A stretch of DNA of 64,000 bases, taken from NCBI RefSeq assembly GCF_030063335.1, contig NZ_JASISW010000022.1:1-64000 (forward strand), written 5' to 3'. This DNA comes from Rhodococcus sp. G-MC3 (GTDB lineage: Bacteria > Actinomycetota > Actinomycetes > Mycobacteriales > Mycobacteriaceae). Under the pieces are notes generated by a model that was not told the DNA's origin, ran no database searches, and saw only the letters and a program-made list of their open reading frames with translations. Below are positions 46,506-56,066 of the stretch, one piece after another. Each line of letters starts with the position of its first letter. Position 1 is the stretch's first letter. The position numbers and the translations under genes were made by a program.

Positions 46506-47141
46506 GTGCCAAGACCTACAACACCGCGACTGAACCGGGAGATGATCGTCGACGCGGGCCTCGCGCTCGTAGGCACTCGCGCTGGACTGACGATGCCGGG
46601 CCTCGCGTCCAAGCTCGGCGTATCTGTTTCATCGGTGTACCACCACGTGCCCGGCCGTAGTCAGCTGTTGGAGCTCATGCGCGGCAAGATCGCCGGCAGT
46701 CGCGTCGTTGATATCGACTGGGACGCGCACTGGCGGGTGGCGGTCGCGCACTGGGTGCGGCAGGTACGAATGGCGTTCTCGCCGTATCCCGAGCTTGTCA
46801 CTTTGCTGACGGCTCAGACAGTAACCGCACCAGAGGTTCTCGACCTCTACGGCCGACTTGCGTCTACTCTCCTGCGCGCAGGATTTCCTCAGGGTGACGT
46901 CATTTACGTCATCTCCGCGCTGGATAGTTTCTCGCTGGGGTCGGCGCTCGATCGTGCTGCGCCCGAACGCGTGTGGGCGACCGACCGCACCGACGGAGCG
47001 ATGGCCGAGGCGATCGCTGCGGCAGAAACCGGCATCGTACGGTCGGACCTTTCCTTCGACTACGGATTGGACGCACTCCTGGACGGACTGGAGGCCCGCT
47101 TGCTCCGCACGCAGAATGCCCCCGACCCCGGCGACAGTTGA
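46506..47141 (+). CDS. TetR-family transcriptional regulator
   Basis: A 211-residue regulator with the N-terminal helix-turn-helix LNREMIVDAGLALVGTRAGL then ASKLGVSVSSVYHHVPGRSQ, and a TetR_C-like helical domain. GTG 46506 follows GAGGAG; the frame extends 22 codons upstream without support. Divergent orientation and the perfect inverted repeat point to control of the permease-amidohydrolase operon and of itself. Confidence 0.85.
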   Translation: MPRPTTPRLNREMIVDAGLALVGTRAGLTMPGLASKLGVSVSSVYHHVPGRSQLLELMRGKIAGSRVVDIDWDAHWRVAVAHWVRQVRMAFSPYPELVTLLTAQTVTAPEVLDLYGRLASTLLRAGFPQGDVIYVISALDSFSLGSALDRAAPERVWATDRTDGAMAEAIAAAETGIVRSDLSFDYGLDALLDGLEARLLRTQNAPDPGDS

Positions 47142-47361
47142 CGTTGTCGGCCGCCCTCGCCCCCATTTAGTTCGTGGAAACAGTCGCCACCGGAAAACCG
47201 GCCGTCATCTGCCAACCGCGGCACCGCCACCAAGGGTGTCGTGCTTAACCTGTCGTGTGAACAAAATAGGCCGAGCAGATCCCCGAGTAAGCACACCGCT
47301 CAACAACTTCACGTGCGGACCACAAGGTTCCCGAAGAGGCGAGCCCGTCGGGACGACAGTA

Positions 47362-47694
47362 TTACCTGTCCGCAGACTCCTCCAGCATTTCCGCTTGGCC
47401 GCTGACAACGGTCGTCAGGATCGCACGAGCGCTCGCCAAGAGTTCTGCGATACGGGGAGATGTGAGCGCATAGTAGACCGATAGCCCTTCCCTACGCGCG
47501 GTGACCAATCCTGCGCGCTTCAGAATCGAAAGTTGCTGCGACAGGTTTGCCGGCTCGATCGCCACTTCGGGCAGCATCTCCGACACTGCGTATTCACGCT
47601 CGCTCAACAGCTCGAGAACGCGAATCCGAGCTGGGTGGCCCAGCGTTTTGAAGAAGTCTGCCTTCATTTGATACAGCGGCTGCCGTGAGTTCAA
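47362..47694 (-). CDS. ArsR-family winged-helix regulator
   Basis: A 110-residue ArsR-type protein: FFKTLGHPARIRVLELLSER, then EPANLSQQLSILKRAGLVTA as the recognition helix and REGLSVYYALTSPRIAELLA as the wing. There is no clear metal-binding CxC, so a non-metal signal is possible. The start is probably TTG 47694 (MNSRQPLYQM); ATG 47667 is the alternative. It is divergent from a small hypothetical gene across a 233-base AT-rich gap containing an inverted repeat. Confidence 0.82.
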   Translation of the reverse strand: MNSRQPLYQMKADFFKTLGHPARIRVLELLSEREYAVSEMLPEVAIEPANLSQQLSILKRAGLVTARREGLSVYYALTSPRIAELLASARAILTTVVSGQAEMLEESADR

Positions 47695-47844
47695 GGCCTC
47701 GGTCTCTCGTTCTCGACTTCGGTACCAGGCGCCCGGTACGCGTTGGATCCATTGCTTGCGTATTTTAGCAACATCCTGATACCCGAGGGCTTCCGAGCGC
47801 TGGCCTCGAAAGACTTCGACCTGAAGGCAAGATCACACACGTCC

Positions 47845-47866
47845 TACTTGCATAATTGCGCAAGTA
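47845..47866. promoter_or_regulatory. Inverted repeat in the ArsR/hypothetical intergenic region
   Basis: TACTTGC and GCAAGTA are 7-base arms with an 8-base spacer, and an overlapping TTGCGCAA palindrome lies at 47856-47863. The site is in an unusually AT-rich stretch 62 bases before the hypothetical gene. An ArsR dimer site is plausible by location. Confidence 0.4.
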
Positions 47867-47927
47867 AAGAGATTATTATATTGAAAGTTCAGGCAGTAAG
47901 GGCTCAGCCAACCATCGGAGGCCACAG

Positions 47928-48299
47928 ATGAGTGCTCGACACCCCACGACGAGTCGACAATCCCCCAACCTCACCACCTCGACGCTGGCAAAATCGGTGG
48001 TGTCCATGCTCAGCCGCCACAACATCGCGGTAAACCGTGGACGCGTGATCATTGCGTGCTCCGAGCGAGTGCCGCTACTGGTCTCTGCACTCATCGAAGA
48101 CGGAGTCGGCAGAATCACGCGTTGGAATAGTATTGATGCACAAGACTTTCCGTTGACTCTCTTGATCTCGAACAACGATGTTCTGGTCGACTTGTCCGGC
48201 CCCGGTGGGACCGTGGACGACCCCGGAAGCTCGATCGATCCATTCACCGACCGAGTTTTCGACCTCGCGGAACAATCCAGTCCTCGGCGCTGTCGGTAA
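47928..48299 (+). CDS. Hypothetical protein
   Basis: A 123-residue protein beginning MSARHPTTSRQSPNLTTSTL. The central part (VNRGRVIIACSERVPLLVSA, then FPLTLLISNNDVLVDLSGPG) has alternating beta-like stretches but no known motif. GGAGG precedes the ATG. It is divergent from the ArsR regulator and 69 bases upstream of the broken pckG. No membrane segment or signal peptide is seen and no function can be given. Confidence 0.55.
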   Translation: MSARHPTTSRQSPNLTTSTLAKSVVSMLSRHNIAVNRGRVIIACSERVPLLVSALIEDGVGRITRWNSIDAQDFPLTLLISNNDVLVDLSGPGGTVDDPGSSIDPFTDRVFDLAEQSSPRRCR

Positions 48300-48368
48300 T
48301 TGCCACGCGCGGCAGCTACGCCTACACAGCAGGTTCCCATCCCACCATGTCACCTCGAAAGGATGCCC

Positions 48369-49183
48369 ATGACGACGTCAAGCACCGTCGATCTCGGCTT
48401 AGCACCGACTCCTCATTCCGAGTTATTGATGTGGGTCGGCGAAGTCGCTGAACTCACCACGCCCGACCAGGTCGTGTGGTGCGACGGCACCTCGGATGAA
48501 TGGGACCGATTGACCGACATTCTGGTTCGCCGAGGAACCTTCATCGAGCTGAGCGAACCCGCACATACCTTTCGGTGCATCGCTGATCCCGAAGACGTTG
48601 CACGAGTGAAAGACCGCATATTCGTCTGCTCCGAGAACGAGTCCGATGCGGGACCGACGAACAATTGGATGGACCCCGTCGATATGACGACAATACTGAC
48701 CGAAGAATTTCGTGGTGCTATGGCAGGCCGAACGATGTACGTCGTCGGCTACTGTATGGGTTCTCTCGACTCGGCTACCCCTCGATTCGGCGTCGAGATA
48801 ACCGATTCCGAATTTGTCGCGGTATCGATGCGAGTGATGACCCGCACCGGATCACCCGTCTGGGACAGAATGGGCACCGACGCACGGTTCGTCAAAGGAC
48901 TCCATTCGGTAGGTTCGCCGTTGGCGCCGGGCCAACCGGACGTCCCCTGGCCGCGTGACAACACGCAGTACATCAGCCACTTCCCCCAGACCCGAACCAT
49001 GTGGAGCTACGGATCCGGATATGGAGGCAATGCTCTACTGGGGAAGAAATCATTCGCCCTGCGAATCGCTTCGTCCATTGCCCGCGACGAGGGGTGGCTC
49101 CCGAACGCATGGCCATCGTGAAACTTACGTCGCTCACTCGACTCCGTCCGAAACACACGTGCCCCGAAGATGCATGGAAGGTG
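48369..49183 (+). pseudogene. pckG: GTP-dependent phosphoenolpyruvate carboxykinase remnant, truncated and frameshifted
   Basis: The first 250 codons (48369-49121) read as the N-terminal domain of PckG, with [74 protein letters not shown] and SIARDEGW. Full-length PckG is about 600 residues. Here the frame stops after GWLPNAWPS. Another frame then continues with MAIVKLTS, matching the next expected segment, before similarity is lost. The P-loop (ACGKTN) and all catalytic residues after it are missing, so it cannot be an active carboxykinase. It is an ancient duplicate fragment. Confidence 0.85.
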
Positions 49184-49188
49184 CTCCG

Positions 49189-49572
49189 ATGACAATCGAA
49201 CCTCGACCCGGCATCCGGCAGATCGCCGCCTACATTGCAGGTCGGCCCTTGCCCGAGGAGTTCAATGCCTGGGTCATTCACGACATTACCGGCGCCGGTT
49301 CCACTCGGCGTTACGCCACCCGGTGCATAGTCCCGCTCACCCCACTACTGGCGGCGTGCCTCCTGGTGCCGGGCCCACTGGTGGTCCGTGCAGGAATGCT
49401 CCTGATCCTGTTACTGCCTTTCGTTTACTTCATGCTCGCCCTCACACCGATCTATCAGCGTCATCGACTTGTCAGTCACGGACTCGACCCCGCACTCCTG
49501 AGCGCGTACAGGCAACAGAAAATCGACGACGATTCAGCCCGCTATTCGGCGCGATACCGAAGTTCTGGATAG
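49189..49572 (+). CDS. DUF5313-like small membrane protein
   Basis: A 127-residue protein. The N-terminal QIAAYIAGRPLPEEFNAWVI is followed by two hydrophobic helices (IVPLTPLLAACLLVPGPLVV and AGMLLILLLPFVYFMLALTP) and a short cytoplasmic tail, a layout typical of the actinobacterial DUF5313 family of unknown function. GGAAGG precedes the ATG. It follows the pckG remnant directly. Confidence 0.72.
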   Translation: MTIEPRPGIRQIAAYIAGRPLPEEFNAWVIHDITGAGSTRRYATRCIVPLTPLLAACLLVPGPLVVRAGMLLILLLPFVYFMLALTPIYQRHRLVSHGLDPALLSAYRQQKIDDDSARYSARYRSSG

Positions 49573-49636
49573 TCTGGCGCGACGAAATGCTTCCATCGTG
49601 CAGCGCAATTATGTTGGTCCGACTCAACGATGCTCA

Positions 49637-51235
49637 TTACCCGACCACCTCCGGCCGAACTGTCGCCCGATCGAGGTTTTCCTGTTCGCGCTCACGAATC
49701 GTCTTGTCTGCGTTGCGCTTACTGTAGCTGAAGTAGACAACGATACCGATCGCCATCCAGATCACGAACCTGAGCCATGTCTCCACGGAGAGGTTGACCA
49801 TCAACCACAGGCAAGCGACGACGGCAACGATCGGAATCCACGGCATCAGCGGAACCTTGAATCCGCGCTTCAGGTCCGGGCGCGTCCGTCGTAGGACTAC
49901 GACACCGATCGAGACCAGCACGAAGGCGAAGAGCGTCCCAATGTTGACCATCTCTTCGAGAGCGCCGATCGGGAAGAACGCCGACAGCAACGCGACCACG
50001 AATCCAACGATCAGCGTGATGCGTACCGGCGTGCCGCGCTTGCCGGTGCGTGCCAGGCCGCGGGGCGCCAAACCGTCGCGCGACATCGCGAACAATACGC
50101 GAGTCTGCCCCAGCATCAACACCATCACCACAGTGGTCAGGCCGGCCAGAGCACCGAACGAGATGACGTTCTTAGCCCAGGTCAGGCCATTCAGTTCGAA
50201 TGCCGTCGCCAATGTGGAGCTATCCCCTGCCAGTTCGGTGTAATTCACCATTCCGGTCAGCACGAGTGTGACGGCAACGTAGAGAACTGTCACGATCGCC
50301 AGCGAGCCCAGGATTGCGCGAGGCAAAGCTTTCTGCGGCTCCTTGGTCTCCTCGGCTGTGGTGGCCACGACATCGAATCCGATGAAAGCGAAAAACACCA
50401 GGCTGGCTGCGGCGAGAAGGCCGTACCACCCGAATGTGCTGCCGCCGGCTCCGGTGGCAAACGAGAAGAGGGACTGGTGAATGCCTTCGGCCGTCGCCCC
50501 CTCCTGAGCGGGCGGAATGTACGGCGAGTAGTTCTCGGCCTTGATGTAGAACGCGCCGACGACGACGATCAGCAGCACGACGGCGACCTTGATCGCGGTG
50601 ATGATCAGCGACACGCGGGAGGACAGTTTGGTGCCACTCGCCAGCAGGCCGGTGATGATCACGACGATCAGCAATGCGCCCCAGTCGATGTCGAGTCCAC
50701 CGATCGTGACAATCGGTGACACAGATCCGAGAACCTCACCGAGATAGAGCGACCAGCCCTTCGCGACAACGGACGACGCGAGGGCGAACTCGAGAACCAG
50801 ATCCCACCCGATGATCCAGGCGACGAACTCGCCGAATGTCGCGTAGGAGAACGTGTATGCGCTACCGGCCACGGGAACGGTCGAGGCGAACTCCGCGTAG
50901 CACAGCGCCGCCAGACCGCAGGCAACGGCAGCCAGAACGAATGCCAGCGATACCGACGGACCCGCGACGTTGCCCGCAGTCCGGGCCGTGAGCGTGAAGA
51001 TACCGGCCCCGATGACCACGGCTACACCGAAGACGGTGAGGTCCCAGGAGGACAGGTCCTTGCGGAGCTTGGTATCGGGTTCGTCGGTCTCCCGAATGGA
51101 TTGCTCAACCGATTTGGTTCGAAAGATCCCGGTCTTTCGGGCATAGCTCGACGGACGCTTCTCATCCACTGTTGTGTTCCACCTGTCGACTTCGAGTTGT
51201 TCGAGCACCTGGTCCACGCGGGTCTCGCGCGGCAT
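49637..51235 (-). CDS. APC-superfamily amino acid permease (CAT/YfnA-like)
   Basis: A 532-residue permease with a hydrophilic N-terminus of about 60 residues and about 12-14 helices. The first conserved helices read TVFGVAVVIGAGIFTLTART and SLAFVLAAVACGLAALCYAE, with FIGFDVVATTAEETKEPQKA in the middle, characteristic of the cationic amino acid transporter branch. It lies 78 bases downstream of the valine dehydrogenase gene on the same strand, and could supply branched-chain or aromatic amino acids to that catabolic unit. The substrate is inferred from context only. Confidence 0.82.
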   Translation of the reverse strand: MPRETRVDQVLEQLEVDRWNTTVDEKRPSSYARKTGIFRTKSVEQSIRETDEPDTKLRKDLSSWDLTVFGVAVVIGAGIFTLTARTAGNVAGPSVSLAFVLAAVACGLAALCYAEFASTVPVAGSAYTFSYATFGEFVAWIIGWDLVLEFALASSVVAKGWSLYLGEVLGSVSPIVTIGGLDIDWGALLIVVIITGLLASGTKLSSRVSLIITAIKVAVVLLIVVVGAFYIKAENYSPYIPPAQEGATAEGIHQSLFSFATGAGGSTFGWYGLLAAASLVFFAFIGFDVVATTAEETKEPQKALPRAILGSLAIVTVLYVAVTLVLTGMVNYTELAGDSSTLATAFELNGLTWAKNVISFGALAGLTTVVMVLMLGQTRVLFAMSRDGLAPRGLARTGKRGTPVRITLIVGFVVALLSAFFPIGALEEMVNIGTLFAFVLVSIGVVVLRRTRPDLKRGFKVPLMPWIPIVAVVACLWLMVNLSVETWLRFVIWMAIGIVVYFSYSKRNADKTIREREQENLDRATVRPEVVG

Positions 51236-51313
51236 CCACTCGGACTGTGTTGGTAATCACAGACTACCCGAAACCGGCTCTGTAGAAATGGTTTTCGAGG
51301 AGTTTCTTCGACT

Positions 51314-52402
51314 TCAGTGGGCGGCGAGGCGCTCGTGGACGATGCTGTGCGCAGCGTGACCCGCGAGCACTCCCTGATCGCGCTGGCGCCGCAGGATTTC
51401 GGCAACCGTCGACCCGACGCGTTCCACCCGGGACGTCATCTCGGAGCGTGAACTACCGTCGATTTCGCCTGCGACCTGAATGAGACCACCGCTGTTCGCG
51501 ACGTAGTCGGGGACCCATAGGATCTCACGCTGACGCAGTGTCTCCTCGACGCCCGGCTGGACGAGTTGATTGTTTGCTGCGCCGCACACGATTACAGCGT
51601 TCAGGGTGCGGACACTCTCGTCCGTCAGCGTCGCTCCCATCGCACAGGGTGCATAGATCTCGATATCGGTGTCGATGACCCGATCGGAGATACGCACGTC
51701 GGCGAAATTTGCACGAACACGCTGCAGCGCAGCGGCATTCACGTCGGTTGCAGTGACGCTCGCACCGGCCTCGACCAGCAGCTTGATGAGGTTGTACCCG
51801 ACCTTGCCGGTGCCCTCGACGCCCACGCGTCGGCCCGTGAGATCCGTCGATCCCCAGTTGGCCTGGGCGGCCGCACGCATGGAGTGGAAGACGCCTAGCG
51901 CGGTCAGTGGCGCACTGTCGCCGGATCCGCCCGCTGCCGTCGTCCGGGAAACCACATGATCGGTCGAGCGCCCGATGACATCCATGTCGTCGGAGGTGGT
52001 TCCCACGTCACCTGCCGTGATGTACCGGCCGCCGAGCGTCTCGACGAATCGGCCGTACGCTTCCAGCAACTCGGGCGTCTTGACGGTCGCGGGGTCGCCG
52101 ATGATGACCGCTTTGCCGCCGCCGAGATGCAGGCCGGCAGCAGCCGCCTTGTACGTCATGCCGCGCGAAAGACGCAGCACATCGGTCAGAGCCGACTGCT
52201 CGTCCCGGTACGGGAAGAACCTCGTGCCACCCAGGGCATTGCCGAGTGTCGTCGAGTGAATGGCAATGATGGCCTTCAACCCGGTCGTTGCGTCCTGGCA
52301 GAACACCACCTGCTCGTGCGGCGAATCGTCGGCGAAATCGGGACGACCGAATACTCCCGTCGATGCGAAGGTGTCCGTGCGGTGATCGTCGATCAGTGTC
52401 AT
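51314..52402 (-). CDS. vdh: Valine/leucine dehydrogenase (Glu/Leu/Phe/Val dehydrogenase family)
   Basis: A 362-residue NAD-dependent amino acid dehydrogenase. The catalytic-lysine region is MTYKAAAAGLHLGGGKAVII, the substrate region includes LGNALGGTRFFPYRDEQSAL and GGRYITAGDVGTTSDDMDVI, and the NAD Rossmann motif is RRVGVEGTGKVGYNLIKLLV. Later IYAPCAMGATLTDES and VCGAANNQL match Streptomyces valine dehydrogenases closely. It deaminates branched-chain amino acids to 2-oxo acids. It lies 24 bases after the ferredoxin oxidoreductase gene, which could use those 2-oxo acids. Confidence 0.88.
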   Translation of the reverse strand: MTLIDDHRTDTFASTGVFGRPDFADDSPHEQVVFCQDATTGLKAIIAIHSTTLGNALGGTRFFPYRDEQSALTDVLRLSRGMTYKAAAAGLHLGGGKAVIIGDPATVKTPELLEAYGRFVETLGGRYITAGDVGTTSDDMDVIGRSTDHVVSRTTAAGGSGDSAPLTALGVFHSMRAAAQANWGSTDLTGRRVGVEGTGKVGYNLIKLLVEAGASVTATDVNAAALQRVRANFADVRISDRVIDTDIEIYAPCAMGATLTDESVRTLNAVIVCGAANNQLVQPGVEETLRQREILWVPDYVANSGGLIQVAGEIDGSSRSEMTSRVERVGSTVAEILRRQRDQGVLAGHAAHSIVHERLAAH

Positions 52403-52426
52403 GGTTCCTGTTCCTGTGTCGGTGTA

Positions 52427-55400
52427 CTAGCGGGTGGTCGGAAGAGCTGTTGTATCGATGGACAATTCGGTGAGCCGGGCGCGGTATCGATCGACGTTCC
52501 CGAGCTTGACGTCCTCGTAGCCGCGCACGATGTCCGCTGCCGCCGCGGCCTGGGTTGCCGTGGCGTAGTTCTGTTCGGTGAGATGTTCGGCGGCGTCCAG
52601 CACCATCGACTCGTAGTGGTCGATCAGTGCTCGTTCCAGTCGCCGAACGTGTGCGTACCCGAACGGGTCGAAGGCTGTGCCGCGCAGCTTCTTCCCCCTG
52701 GCGAGAACGCGCATGGGGAGATGCAGGTTGGGTCCGAGCCCGATCTTCTTGGCGCGCCCGAGGGCCTTCAGCGCGGGTGGATGCAGCTTGTAGGTGAGCT
52801 TCTCTCCCCCGGGCACCTCCGACGACACCGACGCGAGGAACGCTGGGTCGGTCAGGAGCCGGGCCACCTCGTACTCGTCCTTGTAGGCCATGAACTTGAA
52901 CAATCCCTGTGCCACGGCCTCGCTGAACTCGGTGCAGTCACCGACCGTGCGCTCCTTTGCCCATACCTGCTGGACGACGGCCAGATACCTGGAGGCAATT
53001 TTCTCGCTCTGGTAGGCGACGAGCTCGCCGGCGCGGCGTTCGACGAGTTCACGAACCACGCCGCCGACAGTGATCGAGTTCAGTAGTCGCTCCGGCGCCG
53101 GGGTGATGGTCCGAGTGGCCATCGGAGCGGCCTGCGTCATCGCGGTGCGGAACGCTGCAGGATCGTCGACCGAGACGCGGCCCCAACGGAACGCAGCGTG
53201 GTTCGCCTGCACCGCAACACCGTTGATCGCGATGGCTTCTTCGATGGCGTCGGCCGGGATCGGCAGTCCGCCGACCTGGTAGGCCGCTCCGACGAGGAGG
53301 AAGTTCGCTGCGGCGGTGTTGCCGAAGAGCGTCTCCGCAGCCGCCAGCGCATCGAAGCTCACGAGTTGCTTGGACAGCACGTCGAGTCGATCGAGCAGAC
53401 CGCTCTCGTCCGGGTACGAGACGGACGGGTCGTAAACCATCTCGCCCGTCGCCGTCCGGCTGGTCGACGCAACCGTGACCGTCCGTGCGGGATCGGCGAA
53501 GCCTGCGTTCTTGCCATCGGCCGCGGTGAGCAGATCGAACGCCAGGATGCAGTCCGCCGAGGAGGGGCTGATGCGATTGGACGGTTCGGCGCGATGTGGA
53601 CTCAGTCGCAGGTGCGAGGTGACCGGACCTGCCTTCTGGCTCAACCCGGTCTGGTCCAACCCCTCGACGTGCAGACCCGAGCGCAAGCCGGCCATGCCGA
53701 GCACCTGGTTGACGGTGACGATGCCGGTCCCGCCGATGCCGGCGAGGAAGATATTATGCGTCGCCTCGACTGTCGGGAGCACGACGTCCGATACCGACGG
53801 CGGCTGTGCCACAGCCTTCTTCACCGTCGCCACCGGCGTCTCTGGGAGCTCGACGGTGACGAACGACGGGCAATCGCCGTCGAGGCAGGAGTAGTCGGTG
53901 TTGCAACTGCCCTGGTCGATACGGGTCTTGCGACCGAACTCGGTATCGACCGGTTGCACCGAGAGGCAGTTGCTCTTGACACCGCAGTCGCCGCAGCCCT
54001 CGCACACGGCCTCGTTGATCACCACGCGCGTCCGTCGCACAGGGAGGGTGCCCCGCTTGCGTTTACGACGCGCCTCCGCGGCGCATTGCTGGTCGTAAAT
54101 CAGGACGGTGACGCCCGTGGTGTCCCGCAGGAGTCGTTGCGCCTCGTCGAGCCGGTCCCGATCCCACAGCACGGTCCCGACGGCGAACGACGCACCCCGG
54201 TGACGCTCGGGCTCGTCGGCGCAGACGATGATCTTCGCTACACCCTCGGCGGCGAGTTTGTGGGTCAGGTCGGGAACGCTCAGACTCGCCTCGGCGTCCT
54301 GAGCGCCGGTCATGGCGACGGCGGAGTTGAACAAGATCTTGTAGGTGATGTTCACCCCGGCGGCAATGCAAGCCTGCACGGCGAGCTGCCCTGAGTGGAA
54401 ATACGTTCCGTCACCGACGTTCTGGAAGATGTGCCCGACGTCGGTGAACGGGGATTGTCCGATCCACTGCGCCCCTTCGCCGCCCATCTGCGTCAGACCT
54501 GTCACCTGCGAGTCGGTACGCGAGGACATCGTGACGAGAGTGTGGCAACCGATTCCGCCGCCTGCCAGAGAGCCTTCCGGAACCGCAGTCGATCGGTTGT
54601 GCGGGCACCCCGAGCAGAAGTACGGGGTTCGCTTGGAGGACAGGACGGTGAGCTCGAGCGGTGGTGGTGGTGGCGGCACGATCATGTCCACACGGCCGGA
54701 CAGCAGCGTGCGCAACGGCTTTCGCAGCCGCGCGGCGGTCAGCTCGCCGTCGGCGGGGATCAGCAGGCTACCGGAGGGCGCACGTTTGCCGACGACTGCC
54801 GGGGCATGGCCCGAGCCGTACAACGCATCCTTGACCTGTGCCTCGACGAAGGACGTCTTGTCCTCGACGACGAGCACGGTCTCGACGCCGCGTGCGAGCT
54901 GACGGACTTTCGCCGAACCGAGCGGGTACGGCATTCCGACACGCAGAATGCGGATGCCCGCGTCGACGAGCCGGTCGTCGTCGAGACCGAGTTCGCGCAG
55001 GGCCTGGCGAACCGAATCGTAGGCGGTTCCCACGGCAACGATGCCCAGCCACGCGTTGTCCGGATCGATCTCGATCGAGTCGATGTCGTTGGCCGCGTTG
55101 AATGCTTCGACCATCGCCCACCGCGGGCCGTAGAGGTCGGCTTCGGCGAGGACGCTGTCCGGCGGCGGACCGGGAACACGTTGACGGTAGGTCCACGGCC
55201 GCCCTTCCCACTCGATCGACGGTGAGACGATCTCGAAGTCGGAGAAGTTGCGATCGAGCGTCCACAACCCGTCGGCGACGTCGGCGTTGATCTTCATGGC
55301 CGACCAGCAACCGGACAGTCGGGACAGGGCGACGCCGTACAACCCGAAGGCGATGATCTCTTCGGCATTGCGCGGGAAAAAGATTGGCATGCTCAGAGCC

Positions 55401-55915
55401 GCGAGCGAGCGTTCGCTGGCAGCTGGAACAGTCGACGACTTTGCGGCTGGGTCGTCGCCCACCAGAACGAGTGCGCCGCCGGCCGGATGTGCGCCGTACA
55501 TCGCGCCGTGGCGCAACGCATCGCTTGCTCGGTCGAGGCCGGGCCCCTTGCCGTACCAGACGCCGACAACTCCGTCATGGGTTGCCGATCCACTCGGAAG
55601 CTCGAGCTGGCTTCCCCACACCGAGGTCGCGGCAAGTTCTTCGTTCATGCCGGGCACTAGGCGTACTTCGTGGACCGAACCGATTTCGGGGATGCCGGCC
55701 AGCAGTCGGTCCAGACCGGCCAACGGGCTTCCCTGGTATCCCGAAACGAACGTCGCGACGTTGCGCCCGGCCCGCTGGTCGCGTACGTGCTGTTCCACGA
55801 GCTGGCGTGCGATGGCCTGCACTCCAGTCATGAGCGTCGGGCCGGAGTCGGCTCGGTACCGATCGGCGGGATCGAAGTCCGTTTGGACCGTCACTACGTC
55901 GTCGAGTTGGGACAT
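52427..55915 (-). CDS. Indolepyruvate ferredoxin oxidoreductase-family protein (fused IorA/IorB type)
   Basis: A 1162-residue single-chain 2-oxoacid:ferredoxin oxidoreductase. The N-terminal pyrimidine domain contains FVSGYQGSPLAGLDRLLAGI. The thiamine pyrophosphate region includes PYFCSGCPHNRST and GGIGCHTLVTM. A cluster-type cysteine set follows (CEGCGDCGVKSNCLSVQPV, then CNTDYSCLDGDCPSF). The C-terminal gamma domain begins around NIFLAGIGGTGIVTVNQVLG. Such enzymes convert aryl or branched-chain 2-oxo acids to acyl-CoA with reduced ferredoxin. It is the first gene of the operon with vdh, divergent from an Lrp regulator. ATG 55915 is preferred over GTG 55927. Confidence 0.87.
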   Translation of the reverse strand: MSQLDDVVTVQTDFDPADRYRADSGPTLMTGVQAIARQLVEQHVRDQRAGRNVATFVSGYQGSPLAGLDRLLAGIPEIGSVHEVRLVPGMNEELAATSVWGSQLELPSGSATHDGVVGVWYGKGPGLDRASDALRHGAMYGAHPAGGALVLVGDDPAAKSSTVPAASERSLAALSMPIFFPRNAEEIIAFGLYGVALSRLSGCWSAMKINADVADGLWTLDRNFSDFEIVSPSIEWEGRPWTYRQRVPGPPPDSVLAEADLYGPRWAMVEAFNAANDIDSIEIDPDNAWLGIVAVGTAYDSVRQALRELGLDDDRLVDAGIRILRVGMPYPLGSAKVRQLARGVETVLVVEDKTSFVEAQVKDALYGSGHAPAVVGKRAPSGSLLIPADGELTAARLRKPLRTLLSGRVDMIVPPPPPPLELTVLSSKRTPYFCSGCPHNRSTAVPEGSLAGGGIGCHTLVTMSSRTDSQVTGLTQMGGEGAQWIGQSPFTDVGHIFQNVGDGTYFHSGQLAVQACIAAGVNITYKILFNSAVAMTGAQDAEASLSVPDLTHKLAAEGVAKIIVCADEPERHRGASFAVGTVLWDRDRLDEAQRLLRDTTGVTVLIYDQQCAAEARRKRKRGTLPVRRTRVVINEAVCEGCGDCGVKSNCLSVQPVDTEFGRKTRIDQGSCNTDYSCLDGDCPSFVTVELPETPVATVKKAVAQPPSVSDVVLPTVEATHNIFLAGIGGTGIVTVNQVLGMAGLRSGLHVEGLDQTGLSQKAGPVTSHLRLSPHRAEPSNRISPSSADCILAFDLLTAADGKNAGFADPARTVTVASTSRTATGEMVYDPSVSYPDESGLLDRLDVLSKQLVSFDALAAAETLFGNTAAANFLLVGAAYQVGGLPIPADAIEEAIAINGVAVQANHAAFRWGRVSVDDPAAFRTAMTQAAPMATRTITPAPERLLNSITVGGVVRELVERRAGELVAYQSEKIASRYLAVVQQVWAKERTVGDCTEFSEAVAQGLFKFMAYKDEYEVARLLTDPAFLASVSSEVPGGEKLTYKLHPPALKALGRAKKIGLGPNLHLPMRVLARGKKLRGTAFDPFGYAHVRRLERALIDHYESMVLDAAEHLTEQNYATATQAAAAADIVRGYEDVKLGNVDRYRARLTELSIDTTALPTTR

Positions 55916-56066
55916 CGGATGAAGCACCTCGCAGTAGGCGAAAGCCGGTTAGTTGACCTATCGGTACCGCAACCATGTACCTGCATCACACGACGGTCAA
56001 TTGATGCGTGTACAACTAAGCATATTGATCAGACAGTGATCTGGAACACCTTTGGAGGTCTACGAA

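Noticed and set aside
47142-47361. Possible terminator between the converging TetR and ArsR genes
   Set aside because: TCCCGA and TCGGGA arms exist, but the loop is long and there is no T-run, so support is too weak.
51956-54394. Two long plus-strand frames opposite vdh and the ferredoxin oxidoreductase
   Set aside because: Both are complementary to strongly supported genes and carry no motif.
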